Below the pieces are notes generated by a model. It did no database searches. It saw only the letters and a program-made list of their open reading frames with translations, and had not been told where the DNA came from. A DNA stretch of 7,691 nt from the NCBI GenBank assembly GCA_902767145.1, contig CACXGG010000175.1, forward strand, positions 1 through 7,691. The letters are read 5' to 3'. The position numbers and the translations under genes were made by a program. Positions 1 to 6,593 of the stretch are shown piece by piece (positions within the stretch are counted from its first letter, which is position 1; each line of letters opens with the position of its first letter). This DNA is from Oscillospiraceae bacterium. Lineage in GTDB: Bacteria > Bacillota > Clostridia > Saccharofermentanales > Saccharofermentanaceae.

Positions 1-75
1 AATTATATATTTATTTTTGATTTCATTCCACCCGCAACTTGAAAAGGACATCTAAATTTAACATGACGGTAGCCA

Positions 76-1974
76 TTATGACTCTTCAGGTTCAGTCGTC
101 TCACCTGTCCTTTCGGGATCCAGGATGTCATCAGCGTCAAAGAGCCTGGAATAATCGATATTCATGAGAGAGTCGGGGCTTATGATGGCCCTGTCATAGT
201 ACAGATAGTTATTTCCGTAGATATAATAGGGATTGGATCCGATACCGAAGAAGATCCTGAATCCGTTCTCCTTCAGATATTCCGCCTTGGGATCTGTACC
301 ATAGATATAGTTTCCTCCGGGATATACGATCATGTGGACGCCGTCGGTCAAAGATCCGATCTGATCCATCCACTTCTCTGTATCTGATACGATCTCATCC
401 ATATCAGCGTCATATGCATTTATATTTCCATAGGTGGAGGAAGCTATCTTCCAGCCCGTATCCTCCAGCACATCCATGATCTCAGAGACCACCGCCCTGT
501 TATTCTCGATATCGGTATCTGAGAAGTCCACGGAGGGTCTTCCCATGGCACCAAGGGCCGTATTCCTGTCGTCCTCCTCATCTTCACTGACCACATATCC
601 GAAGCATGACTCATAGCCGCAGATGGAGATGACTCCCTTGGCTCCGTTATAGGAGAAATCATTATGCTGCTCCACAAAGGCGTCGAGGATTCCTATGGCC
701 TCTGCACCTCTGTCGATAAATGTATCGCCGTTAACATCCTCATACTCACCGCATACCTGTCCCTGCTCATTAAGGACCAGCCTGGAGCAAAGTCCCTTAT
801 TATATGTATAAGCACTGTAATCCAGATTCTCGATGACAAGGATCAGGGGCTTTTTACCCACGGGTACCACCAGGTCCTGCTCGATGATGAATGTGTCGCT
901 GGAAAGATCAGCCAGTGTCTCTGCGTCCACCAGGACATAATCATTTTCGTAGAGCTCCTGGAGCATATTGGAAAATTCACTTGTGGTCAGGTAGAGTCCC
1001 TTATCGGAACCCACATAGTTGTCGGCATATATCCTGGTGGTATCTGCCACCAGCTGCCTGACGCACAGCACCTCCACGGAGCCTCTGTAGACTTCACAGG
1101 GCTGGGTGTGGGACGTGGCTTCTATCAGGTCGGCATTGATCCTTTCGTCATCCGGGAAGATGACTGCCATATCTGAAAGGAGAGTCTCAGCGGAATAGAA
1201 CATAAAGCGCTGGAGCATATGCTCTCCCTCCTCCAGCATGGGCTCGTACATAACGTCCTTTATGTCGGTTACCCTGGATACGGAAAAATCATATACGAAA
1301 CCTTCGTAATTCTCGGTGACATCCTGATAGATCTGTACAGCCTGGATATAGTTTCCCTGGTTATATTCGCTCTCAGCTGTCTGAACGTCTCCCCTGGCCA
1401 TCTCTATAGTCTCTATCTCCTTCAGGAGCGGAGTGGCGGAAGCTGAGATATTGCCGATATCAGACATCTGGTCGAAGATGAATATTACATCCGGCTTTTC
1501 TATGGTACCCAGGAGGAATTCCTCACACAGATCGCTGAGCCATCCGGATATCTGGGATGAGGTAAGTTCCTCCATCTCGTTCATAAAAAGGATATCCTCC
1601 GAAGACAGTTCATATCTCTCGGTCCTCATGAGGTTTTCGATGGTACGGAGCTTTGAATCCACCAGCTCCTCCATCTGTGCCATTACTTCCCTGTCCTGTT
1701 CATACTTATCACTTTCGGAAGCATCGGCAGCCACCACCCTGTCATGGATGACACGGTACATCTGGAGGGCCTCCTGATAGTCGCCTCTCTCAATAGCCTG
1801 GGAGAACTCGGGGAAAGCCGTCATCTCGCGCTTAAGGTTAACGTTATTGATGAATATAAGTGACAGGAGAAGACCCATAAGGACAACAGCGATGAAGGCA
1901 GATATCTTATGCCCGGTGACCGGGGTCTGCTTCTCGTTAAGGTCCCTGTAGATATTTCCTCCGGATATACTCAT
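76..1974 (-). CDS. Membrane-anchored protein with TPR-like repeats and a degenerate polysaccharide-deacetylase-like (NodB) domain
   Basis: The 632-residue product starts with a short cytoplasmic tail holding K15 and K23, then one hydrophobic segment (about 24-44), which suggests a signal anchor with the rest outside the cell. TPR-like helical repeats follow: clear units at about 57-78 (ERGDYQEALQMY) and 200-223 (NQGNYIQAVQIY), and a weaker one near 246-279. From about 300 the protein resembles the polysaccharide deacetylase fold: YLTTSEFSNMLQELYENDY (328-346), the strand LILVIENLDY (377-386), GAKGVI (444-449), GWKIASSTYGN (507-517) and YPGG (551-554). Active relatives have an Asp-Asp pair and His-x3-His at these places; here they are E382-N383 and S513/N517, so metal-dependent deacetylation is unlikely. 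The C-terminus is acidic. The ATG at 1974 is supported by GGAGGA six bases upstream. It is the last visible gene of the topoisomerase operon. A binding or scaffold role at the envelope is inference; true function unknown. Confidence 0.85.
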   Translation of the reverse strand: MSISGGNIYRDLNEKQTPVTGHKISAFIAVVLMGLLLSLIFINNVNLKREMTAFPEFSQAIERGDYQEALQMYRVIHDRVVAADASESDKYEQDREVMAQMEELVDSKLRTIENLMRTERYELSSEDILFMNEMEELTSSQISGWLSDLCEEFLLGTIEKPDVIFIFDQMSDIGNISASATPLLKEIETIEMARGDVQTAESEYNQGNYIQAVQIYQDVTENYEGFVYDFSVSRVTDIKDVMYEPMLEEGEHMLQRFMFYSAETLLSDMAVIFPDDERINADLIEATSHTQPCEVYRGSVEVLCVRQLVADTTRIYADNYVGSDKGLYLTTSEFSNMLQELYENDYVLVDAETLADLSSDTFIIEQDLVVPVGKKPLILVIENLDYSAYTYNKGLCSRLVLNEQGQVCGEYEDVNGDTFIDRGAEAIGILDAFVEQHNDFSYNGAKGVISICGYESCFGYVVSEDEEDDRNTALGAMGRPSVDFSDTDIENNRAVVSEIMDVLEDTGWKIASSTYGNINAYDADMDEIVSDTEKWMDQIGSLTDGVHMIVYPGGNYIYGTDPKAEYLKENGFRIFFGIGSNPYYIYGNNYLYYDRAIISPDSLMNIDYSRLFDADDILDPERTGETTEPEES

Positions 1975-1980
1975 CCCTTA

Positions 1981-1986
1981 TCCTCC
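1981..1986 (-). promoter_or_regulatory. Ribosome binding site of the membrane protein gene
   Basis: GGAGGA on the minus strand lies six bases before the ATG at 1974 and directly after the TGA of the topoisomerase A subunit (1988-1990). The whole gap between the genes is 13 bases. A ribosome finishing the upstream gene would therefore end over this site, which suggests translational coupling. It also fixes the start codon of the downstream gene. Confidence 0.8.
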
Positions 1987-1987
1987 G

Positions 1988-4252
1988 TCAGATATCGTCG
2001 AAGAGCTTGATCTGACGATTCTCAAAAGAATCCTCTTTAATGTAATAACCTATGGCAGGTATCTTTCTTATCCTGTAGTATTCGGGATCGGTTATGCCCA
2101 CCTCGGAGAGCGGTGCGATCTCGATAAGGGATGAACCCTTCTTTGACACAAGGAGCTGTACGCCCTGGGTAGTCCTGGTGGTCTTGAAAGGGATAAGTGA
2201 AGACTTGAATACCACAGCCTTCTTAAGGTCTGATCTTGCCACAAGATCAGGATCCTCCTCATCTGCGATCCACAGGAAGGATACAGCCTCCGACTTATCG
2301 GAATAACCGTTTATGAGCTTCTTTCTGTTCTGCTTTGTCTCATATGCACTTACAGGGAAAAGAGCAGCCTTGCCGTTCTTGAAACCGATGAGGATCTTAC
2401 CCTTATAATCAGTAGTTACGTGCATGAAGACAACCTTCTCTCCCTCTTCCATCTCCAGTTCGCTGGAAAGGAAGGAACCGAAGTCATTTGACTTATGGTC
2501 CTGGAAATCATATGTCTTGGCCTTGTAGACATTACACCTGTCGGAGAAGAACAGGATCTCCGATCTGTTCTCGGCCTCTATATCCTGAACGATCTCATCA
2601 CCGTCCTTGAGCTTAAGGTCCTCGGTCTTCTTGAGAACGTTCATGGTGACCTTCTTAAGGTACCCTTCCCTTGTGAGCATAAGGTGTACCCTGTAGTCCT
2701 GGATGATCTGTGCAGGCTCAAAGTGCTTGACTGTCTCGTGCATTACGAGCTCGGACCTTCTCTCCTGTCCGTACTTCTTTGAAACATCAGCCAGGGCATC
2801 TGCGATCATCTTGTCGATCCTTCTGGGCTTGCTGAGGATATCCTCTATGTCGGCGATATCCTTTTCCAGCTTCTCCCTGTCTGCGATCCTGTTGATGATG
2901 TATTGCTTGTTGATATTACGCAGCTTGATCTCAGCCACATACTCAGCCTGGATCTTATCGATGCCGAAACCCTTCATGAGGTTGGGGACTACGTCTTCTT
3001 CGAGTTCCGTATTCCTGATGATCTTTATGGCCTTGTCGATATCCAGGAGGATCTTCTCTAGACCTTCCAGGAGGTGGAGCCTGTCCTTCTTCTTGTTAAG
3101 GTCATATGTAAGCTCTCTGGAAAGGCATCCCCTTCTCCAGTTAAGCCATTCCTCGATGATCTCCCTTACGCCCAGCACCCTGGGATTACCGTTTATAAGG
3201 ATATTGAAGTTACAGGAGAATGTGTCCTGTAGCTTTGTGAAACGGAAGAGCTTTGTCATCAGGGCCTCGTGGTCGGTGCCCCTCTTGCAGTCGATGGTGA
3301 TCTTAAGACCGTCCAGGTCCGTCTCATCCCTTATGTCATTGATCTCCTTAGCCTTGCCCTGCTTGACCACATCGGCGATATTGTCGATGATGGCATCGGA
3401 ACTTGTGGAATAGGGGATCTCTGTGATCTCTATAAGGTTATTCTTCTTATCTACCGTATACTTGGATCTTACAACGATGGAACCCTTACCTGTCTCATAG
3501 ATGGACTGCATCTGGTCCCTGTCATAGAGGATCTGGCCGCCGCCTGAAAAATCAGGTGCAGGCATATATTCCAGAAGGTCGCATTCCTTATCCTTGAGAT
3601 ATGCGATGGTGGCATCACATACTTCCTTCAGGTTAAAGGAACATATATTGGATGCCATACCTACGGCGATACCCTGGTTGGCATTTACAAGTACAGAGGG
3701 GAATGTTGCGGGGAGCAGTACCGGCTCCTTTAAAGTGCCGTCATAGTTGTCCACCATATCAACGGCATCCTTGTCGATGCCCTTAAAGAGTTCCTCGCAG
3801 AGCTTTTCGAGCCTTACCTCCGTATATCTGGGAGCGGCACACTGCATGTCACGGGAATACTGCTTACCGAAGTTACCCTTTGAATCAACATAGGGATGAA
3901 GGAGTGCCCCGTTGCCCCTGGTAAGTCTTACCATGGTATCGTAGATAGCCTGGTCACCGTGGGGGTTGAGCTTCATGGTCTGTCCGACTACATTGGCGGA
4001 CTTTGTCCTGTTTCCTGTCAGAAGGCCCATCTTATACATGGTGTAAAGGAGCTTTCTGTGGGAAGGCTTAAAGCCGTCGATCTCCGGGATAGCTCTCGAT
4101 ACGATAACGCTCATGGCATAGGGCATGTAGTTGATCTCCAGCATCTCCGTGATGGGCTGGTCTACAGGCTTCATGTCGGGAGCACTGTTATCTGTCAGTC
4201 TCGCCTTGAGTGAATTACTGTTTACTTCTGTATCTTTCTTTTTCCTTGGCAT
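1988..4252 (-). CDS. parC: Type IIA DNA topoisomerase subunit A, divergent, topoisomerase IV (ParC)-like
   Basis: The 754-residue DNA-breakage subunit would pair with the B subunit encoded just upstream to form an A2B2 enzyme that decatenates or relaxes DNA. The winged-helix/tower region (about 30-365) carries YAMSVIVSRAIPEIDG (45-60), NPHGDQAIYD (96-105), GNFGK (126-130), the active-site APRYTEVRL with catalytic Y143 and its arginine R142, and GIAVGMASN (194-202). A coiled-coil and C-gate region follows (about 380-500: LLEGLEKIL, FGIDKIQAEYVAEIKLRNI, KKYGQERR). The rest (about 515-754) is a beta-rich C-terminal domain without the GyrA box QRRGGKG, which argues against true gyrase. Compared with E. 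coli GyrA, H78 is N96, R47 is K67 and the quinolone-contact S83 is Q101. It begins 27 bases after the B-subunit stop. Its site is weak: AGGA is only two bases from the ATG, with GTGAG nine bases away. The ParC name is by architecture; the pair is divergent and orthology is unproven. Confidence 0.92.
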   Translation of the reverse strand: MPRKKKDTEVNSNSLKARLTDNSAPDMKPVDQPITEMLEINYMPYAMSVIVSRAIPEIDGFKPSHRKLLYTMYKMGLLTGNRTKSANVVGQTMKLNPHGDQAIYDTMVRLTRGNGALLHPYVDSKGNFGKQYSRDMQCAAPRYTEVRLEKLCEELFKGIDKDAVDMVDNYDGTLKEPVLLPATFPSVLVNANQGIAVGMASNICSFNLKEVCDATIAYLKDKECDLLEYMPAPDFSGGGQILYDRDQMQSIYETGKGSIVVRSKYTVDKKNNLIEITEIPYSTSSDAIIDNIADVVKQGKAKEINDIRDETDLDGLKITIDCKRGTDHEALMTKLFRFTKLQDTFSCNFNILINGNPRVLGVREIIEEWLNWRRGCLSRELTYDLNKKKDRLHLLEGLEKILLDIDKAIKIIRNTELEEDVVPNLMKGFGIDKIQAEYVAEIKLRNINKQYIINRIADREKLEKDIADIEDILSKPRRIDKMIADALADVSKKYGQERRSELVMHETVKHFEPAQIIQDYRVHLMLTREGYLKKVTMNVLKKTEDLKLKDGDEIVQDIEAENRSEILFFSDRCNVYKAKTYDFQDHKSNDFGSFLSSELEMEEGEKVVFMHVTTDYKGKILIGFKNGKAALFPVSAYETKQNRKKLINGYSDKSEAVSFLWIADEEDPDLVARSDLKKAVVFKSSLIPFKTTRTTQGVQLLVSKKGSSLIEIAPLSEVGITDPEYYRIRKIPAIGYYIKEDSFENRQIKLFDDI

Positions 4253-4279
4253 ATTCCTAAACTCACTTCCGGGTTTCTA

Positions 4280-6277
4280 TCATCCTACGTCCAGCATATC
4301 CAGATAGAGGTGTCCGTCCTGCTCGATATGCTGCTTTCTTCCCGCCAGATTGTCGCCGAGGAGAAGGTCGAATATATCAGCCGTCTTCTTTGCATCCTCG
4401 GGGCAGACCTTGATAAGTCTTCTCGTCTTGGGGTTCATGGTGGTCTGCCACATCATCTCAGGTTCGTTCTCACCGAGACCCTTTGACCTCTGGATGGTAA
4501 CGTTGGCATCCTCACCCAGCTTCTTCATGATGTCAGCCTTCTCCTTCTCATTGAAAGCGAAGAAGGTCTCATCCTCGTTCTTCTTGCCCTTCTTGTGGAG
4601 GGTAATCTCGAAAAGAGGAGACTCGGCTACATAGACAAAGCCCTTTTCGATAAGGGTGGGCATAAGGCGGTAGATCATGGCCAGGATAAGTGTCCTGATC
4701 TGGAAACCGTCCACGTCGGCATCGGTACAGATTATGATCTTGTTCCACCTGAGCATATCCAGGTTGAAGGCGCTCATATCCTTGCTGTGCTTGTTGCTGA
4801 TCTCAACGCCGCATCCCAGTACCTTAACAAGGTCTGTGATGATCTCGCTCTTGAAGATTGTGGCATAGTCTGCCTTAAGGCAGTTCAGGATCTTACCTCT
4901 TACCGGCATAACGCCCTGGAATTCGGCATCCCTTCCCAGCTTAACGGAACCCAATGCGGAATCACCCTCTACGATATAGAGCTCTCTCCTGTCGGTGTCC
5001 TTGGATCTGCAGTCTACAAACTTCTTGATCCTGTTATTGATATCGATCTTACCCGTCAGCTGCTTTTTGATGTTGATCCTTGTCTTCTCGGCATTCTCAC
5101 GGGATCTCTTGTTGATGAGGATCTGGTCCACTACCTTGTCACCCATGGCCTTGTTCTCGATGAACCAGACCTCCAGGTTCTTCCTGATGAGATCAGTCAT
5201 AAAGTCCTGGACGAACTTATTGTTGATGGCCTTCTTCGTCTGGTTCTCATATGATGTCTGGGTGGAGAATGTGCTGGATATGAGGATAAGTGAATCCTGG
5301 ACATCCTCGAATTTTATCTTTGCTTCATTGGACTTATACTTGTCCCTTGCCTTGATCTGCTTATCGATCTCAGCTACAAAGGCATTCTTGACGGCCTTAT
5401 CGGGAGATCCTCCGTGCTCCAGGGGGCTGGAGTTGTGGAAATACTCGATCTCGTTCACCGTATTATTGAAGCAGAATACGACCTCACCCTTGACGTTATA
5501 TACGGGCCTGTCGTCGGCATCCTTACCCTTGCCCTCACCTTCAAACTTGTAAGGTTCGGTGATGCCCTTCATATCATTGAGTTCTGCACAGTATCCTGCG
5601 ATACCATCGGGACACAGGAACGTCTCGTTTGTTCCTGTGATCTCGTCATTTAAGACAAACTCAACACCGCCGTTGACGATGGACTGCTTCTTTACGATAT
5701 CCCGAAGCCTCTCAAAGGGGATGACAGTATCAGTAAATACTTCAGGATCGGCCTTCCATCTCTGGATGGTACCAGTCCTCTTAAATCTGTAGGGCTCCTT
5801 TCTGAGCTCGCCTACCACCTCACCCTTCCTGAAGGAAAGGTCATATCTTGTCTTGTCCCTGAAAACTGTTACTTCGAAGTATTCCGAAGCATACTGGGTG
5901 GCACAGGCACCAAGACCGTTAAGTCCCAGGGAGAATTCATAGTCTCCCCCGGCATTGTTGTCATATTTGGAACCGGCATAGAGCTCGCAGTAGACAAGCT
6001 CCCAGTTATATCTCTCTTCTTTGGTATTGTAATCAAGAGGGATACCGCGGCCGAAATCCTCCACCTGCAGTGATCCGTCTTTAAACCTTGATATTATTAT
6101 CTGCTTTCCGTGACCTTCCCTCGCCTCATCGATGGAATTGGAAAGGATCTCGAAAAAAGAATGTATGCATCCCTCCAGATCATCTGATCCGAAGATTACC
6201 GCAGGACGTTTCCTTACTCTGTCAGCGCCCTTCAGCATGGAGATGCTGTCATTACCGTAATCTGACTTTCTGGCCAT
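4280..6277 (-). CDS. parE: Type IIA DNA topoisomerase subunit B, divergent, topoisomerase IV (ParE)-like
   Basis: The 665-residue ATPase subunit drives strand passage by the A subunit. The N-terminal GHKL domain has FFEILSNSIDEA (41-52, general base E43 and Mg-binding N47), VEDFGRGIP (72-80, D74 contacts adenine) and the ATP lid LGLNGLGA (117-124). The transducer contains the QTK loop (Q346-K348). The Toprim domain has VEGDSALGS (436-444), PVRGKILN (458-465), DADVDG (519-524) and RSKGLGE (597-603), so metal ligands E437, D519 and D521 are present. The end, LLLGDNLAGRKQHIE, matches the family tail. It departs from consensus at several conserved places: GMYIG is AVIFG, EGDSAGGS is EGDSALGS, and GGLHGVG is LGLNGLG. 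Length fits ParE or a short Gram-positive GyrB. I chose ATG 6277 because GGGGG stands five bases before it; the in-frame ATG at 6307 would fall at the predicted transcription start and lacks such a site. Confidence 0.93.
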   Translation of the reverse strand: MARKSDYGNDSISMLKGADRVRKRPAVIFGSDDLEGCIHSFFEILSNSIDEAREGHGKQIIISRFKDGSLQVEDFGRGIPLDYNTKEERYNWELVYCELYAGSKYDNNAGGDYEFSLGLNGLGACATQYASEYFEVTVFRDKTRYDLSFRKGEVVGELRKEPYRFKRTGTIQRWKADPEVFTDTVIPFERLRDIVKKQSIVNGGVEFVLNDEITGTNETFLCPDGIAGYCAELNDMKGITEPYKFEGEGKGKDADDRPVYNVKGEVVFCFNNTVNEIEYFHNSSPLEHGGSPDKAVKNAFVAEIDKQIKARDKYKSNEAKIKFEDVQDSLILISSTFSTQTSYENQTKKAINNKFVQDFMTDLIRKNLEVWFIENKAMGDKVVDQILINKRSRENAEKTRINIKKQLTGKIDINNRIKKFVDCRSKDTDRRELYIVEGDSALGSVKLGRDAEFQGVMPVRGKILNCLKADYATIFKSEIITDLVKVLGCGVEISNKHSKDMSAFNLDMLRWNKIIICTDADVDGFQIRTLILAMIYRLMPTLIEKGFVYVAESPLFEITLHKKGKKNEDETFFAFNEKEKADIMKKLGEDANVTIQRSKGLGENEPEMMWQTTMNPKTRRLIKVCPEDAKKTADIFDLLLGDNLAGRKQHIEQDGHLYLDMLDVG

Positions 6278-6282
6278 AATTA

Positions 6283-6287
6283 CCCCC
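6283..6287 (-). promoter_or_regulatory. Ribosome binding site fixing the B-subunit start
   Basis: A GGGGG run on the minus strand, five bases before ATG 6277, is the only purine-rich site near the three in-frame ATG codons (6307, 6289 and 6277). It favours a protein beginning MARKSDYGND over longer versions beginning MLYTVN or MGVIM. Confidence 0.65.
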
Positions 6288-6310
6288 ATATTTACTGTAT
6301 ACAACATAAT

Positions 6311-6339
6311 ATCATAACAATATATTGTGGAATCTCCAA
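6311..6339 (-). promoter_or_regulatory. Probable sigma-A promoter of the topoisomerase operon
   Basis: On the minus strand, -35 TTGGAG (6339-6334) and -10 TATGAT (6316-6311) are separated by exactly 17 bases. The -10 matches consensus at five of six bases, while the -35 keeps only TTG. Transcription would start near 6304, leaving a leader of about 27 bases before ATG 6277. The region is strongly AT-rich, unlike the flanking genes. A weaker alternative -10, TATACT (6346-6341), has no good -35. Confidence 0.55.
6317..6328. promoter_or_regulatory. 12-bp perfect palindrome in the promoter spacer (possible operator)
   Basis: ACAATATATTGT reads the same on both strands and sits wholly between the proposed -35 and -10 boxes, directly next to the -10. 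A second palindrome, TGTATACA (6296-6303), lies at the expected transcription start. Palindromes at these places are typical of repressor sites, but AT-rich DNA makes short ones common, so the operator role is inference. Confidence 0.35.
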
Positions 6340-6369
6340 CAGTATAAATAGGGTTTTATTATAAATATT

Positions 6370-6399
6370 AGGGGAATCCGCGTCGATCCCCTGTTTTTT
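6370..6399 (+). terminator. Hairpin followed by T6, terminator-like on the plus strand
   Basis: AGGGGA (6370-6375) and TCCCCT (6387-6392) pair as a 6-bp stem, followed on the plus strand by G and then TTTTTT (6394-6399). This is intrinsic-terminator form for transcription moving away from the topoisomerase promoter. No plus-strand gene is seen upstream of it, so it could stop antisense or divergent transcripts. Read on the minus strand, the hairpin is followed by TAATATTTAT, a poorer terminator. Confidence 0.4.
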
Positions 6400-6532
6400 G
6401 CTCACCGGGTTGCCCCTATAGGGCAACAGTTTGGGTAATTCACCTTTGTTTTGCTCACCGGGTTGCCCCTGTAGGGCAACAGTTTGGGTAATTCACCTTT
6501 GTTTTGCTCACCGGGTTGCCCCTGTAGGGCAA
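6400..6532. repeat. 53-bp tandem repeat, about 2.5 copies, each with a hairpin
   Basis: Copies run 6400-6452, 6453-6505 and a partial 27-base copy 6506-6532. Each begins GCTCACCGGGTTGCCCC. Copies 1 and 2 differ by one base (A at 6418, G at 6471), and the partial copy is identical to copy 2. Every copy holds an inverted repeat TTGCCC-N5-GGGCAA, extended to a 7-bp GTTGCCC/GGGCAAC stem in the first two. The 53-base period is not a multiple of three, and no reading frame across it resembles a protein. Near-identity points to recent duplication, as in a variable-number repeat. The hairpins lack a T-tract on the minus strand, so they do not look like terminators. Confidence 0.9.
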
Positions 6533-6544
6533 GTGATTGAGCAA
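6504..6544. repeat. 41-bp nested palindrome at the argJ-proximal end of the repeat tract
   Basis: Outer arms TTGCTCA (6504-6510) and TGAGCAA (6538-6544) are perfect inverted repeats. Inside them are TTGCCC (6516-6521) and GGGCAA (6527-6532) around a five-base loop. The left half is shared with the tandem copies; the right half (GTGATTGAGCAA) is unique here. This may be a complete palindromic intergenic element from which the tandem copies derive, but no transposase or target duplication is visible. Confidence 0.6.
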
Positions 6545-6554
6545 TCTTCGTGAA

Positions 6555-6585
6555 TAAGAAAGGGCTGTGATGAACTCACAGCCCT
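6555..6585 (-). terminator. Intrinsic terminator of argJ
   Basis: Read on the minus strand, AGGGCTGTGA (6585-6576), a five-base loop and TCACAGCCCT (6570-6561) form a perfect 10-bp stem, followed by TTCTTA. It lies eight bases after the argJ stop codon. On the plus strand the same stem is followed by CTTTTGCTTT, so it might act in both directions. It separates argJ from the topoisomerase operon. Confidence 0.9.
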
Positions 6586-6593
6586 CTTTTGCT

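Noticed and set aside
1..75. Terminator or further gene after the membrane protein
   Set aside because: The minus-strand sequence is AT-rich, but no strong stem with a T-tract is visible, and the short ATG frames stop within 13 codons. Whether the operon ends here or continues past the window cannot be told.
2703..3413. 236-codon plus-strand reading frame
   Set aside because: It lies wholly antisense to the topoisomerase A subunit, whose motifs and conserved length are clear; the antisense product is a Ser/Leu-rich string with no recognised motif. The other plus-strand frames over the genes (for example 4595-5254 and 664-1176) fail in the same way.
1988..6277. Assignment of the pair as DNA gyrase (gyrA/gyrB)
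   Set aside because: The A subunit has no QRRGGKG GyrA box and both subunits depart from gyrase consensus; topoisomerase IV-like is safer, though orthology is unproven.
6278..6307. Ten-residue N-terminal extension of the B subunit from the ATG at 6307
   Set aside because: It has no ribosome site, lies at the predicted transcription start, and the residues MLYTVNMGVI do not resemble the family; ATG 6277 has GGGGG at good spacing.
6400..6532. Series of intrinsic terminators backing up the argJ terminator
   Set aside because: On the minus strand each TTGCCC/GGGCAA stem is followed by CCCGGTGAGC rather than a T-tract.
6400..6544. CRISPR array
   Set aside because: The repeats are contiguous 53-bp units with no variable spacers, only about 2.5 copies, and no cas genes are visible.
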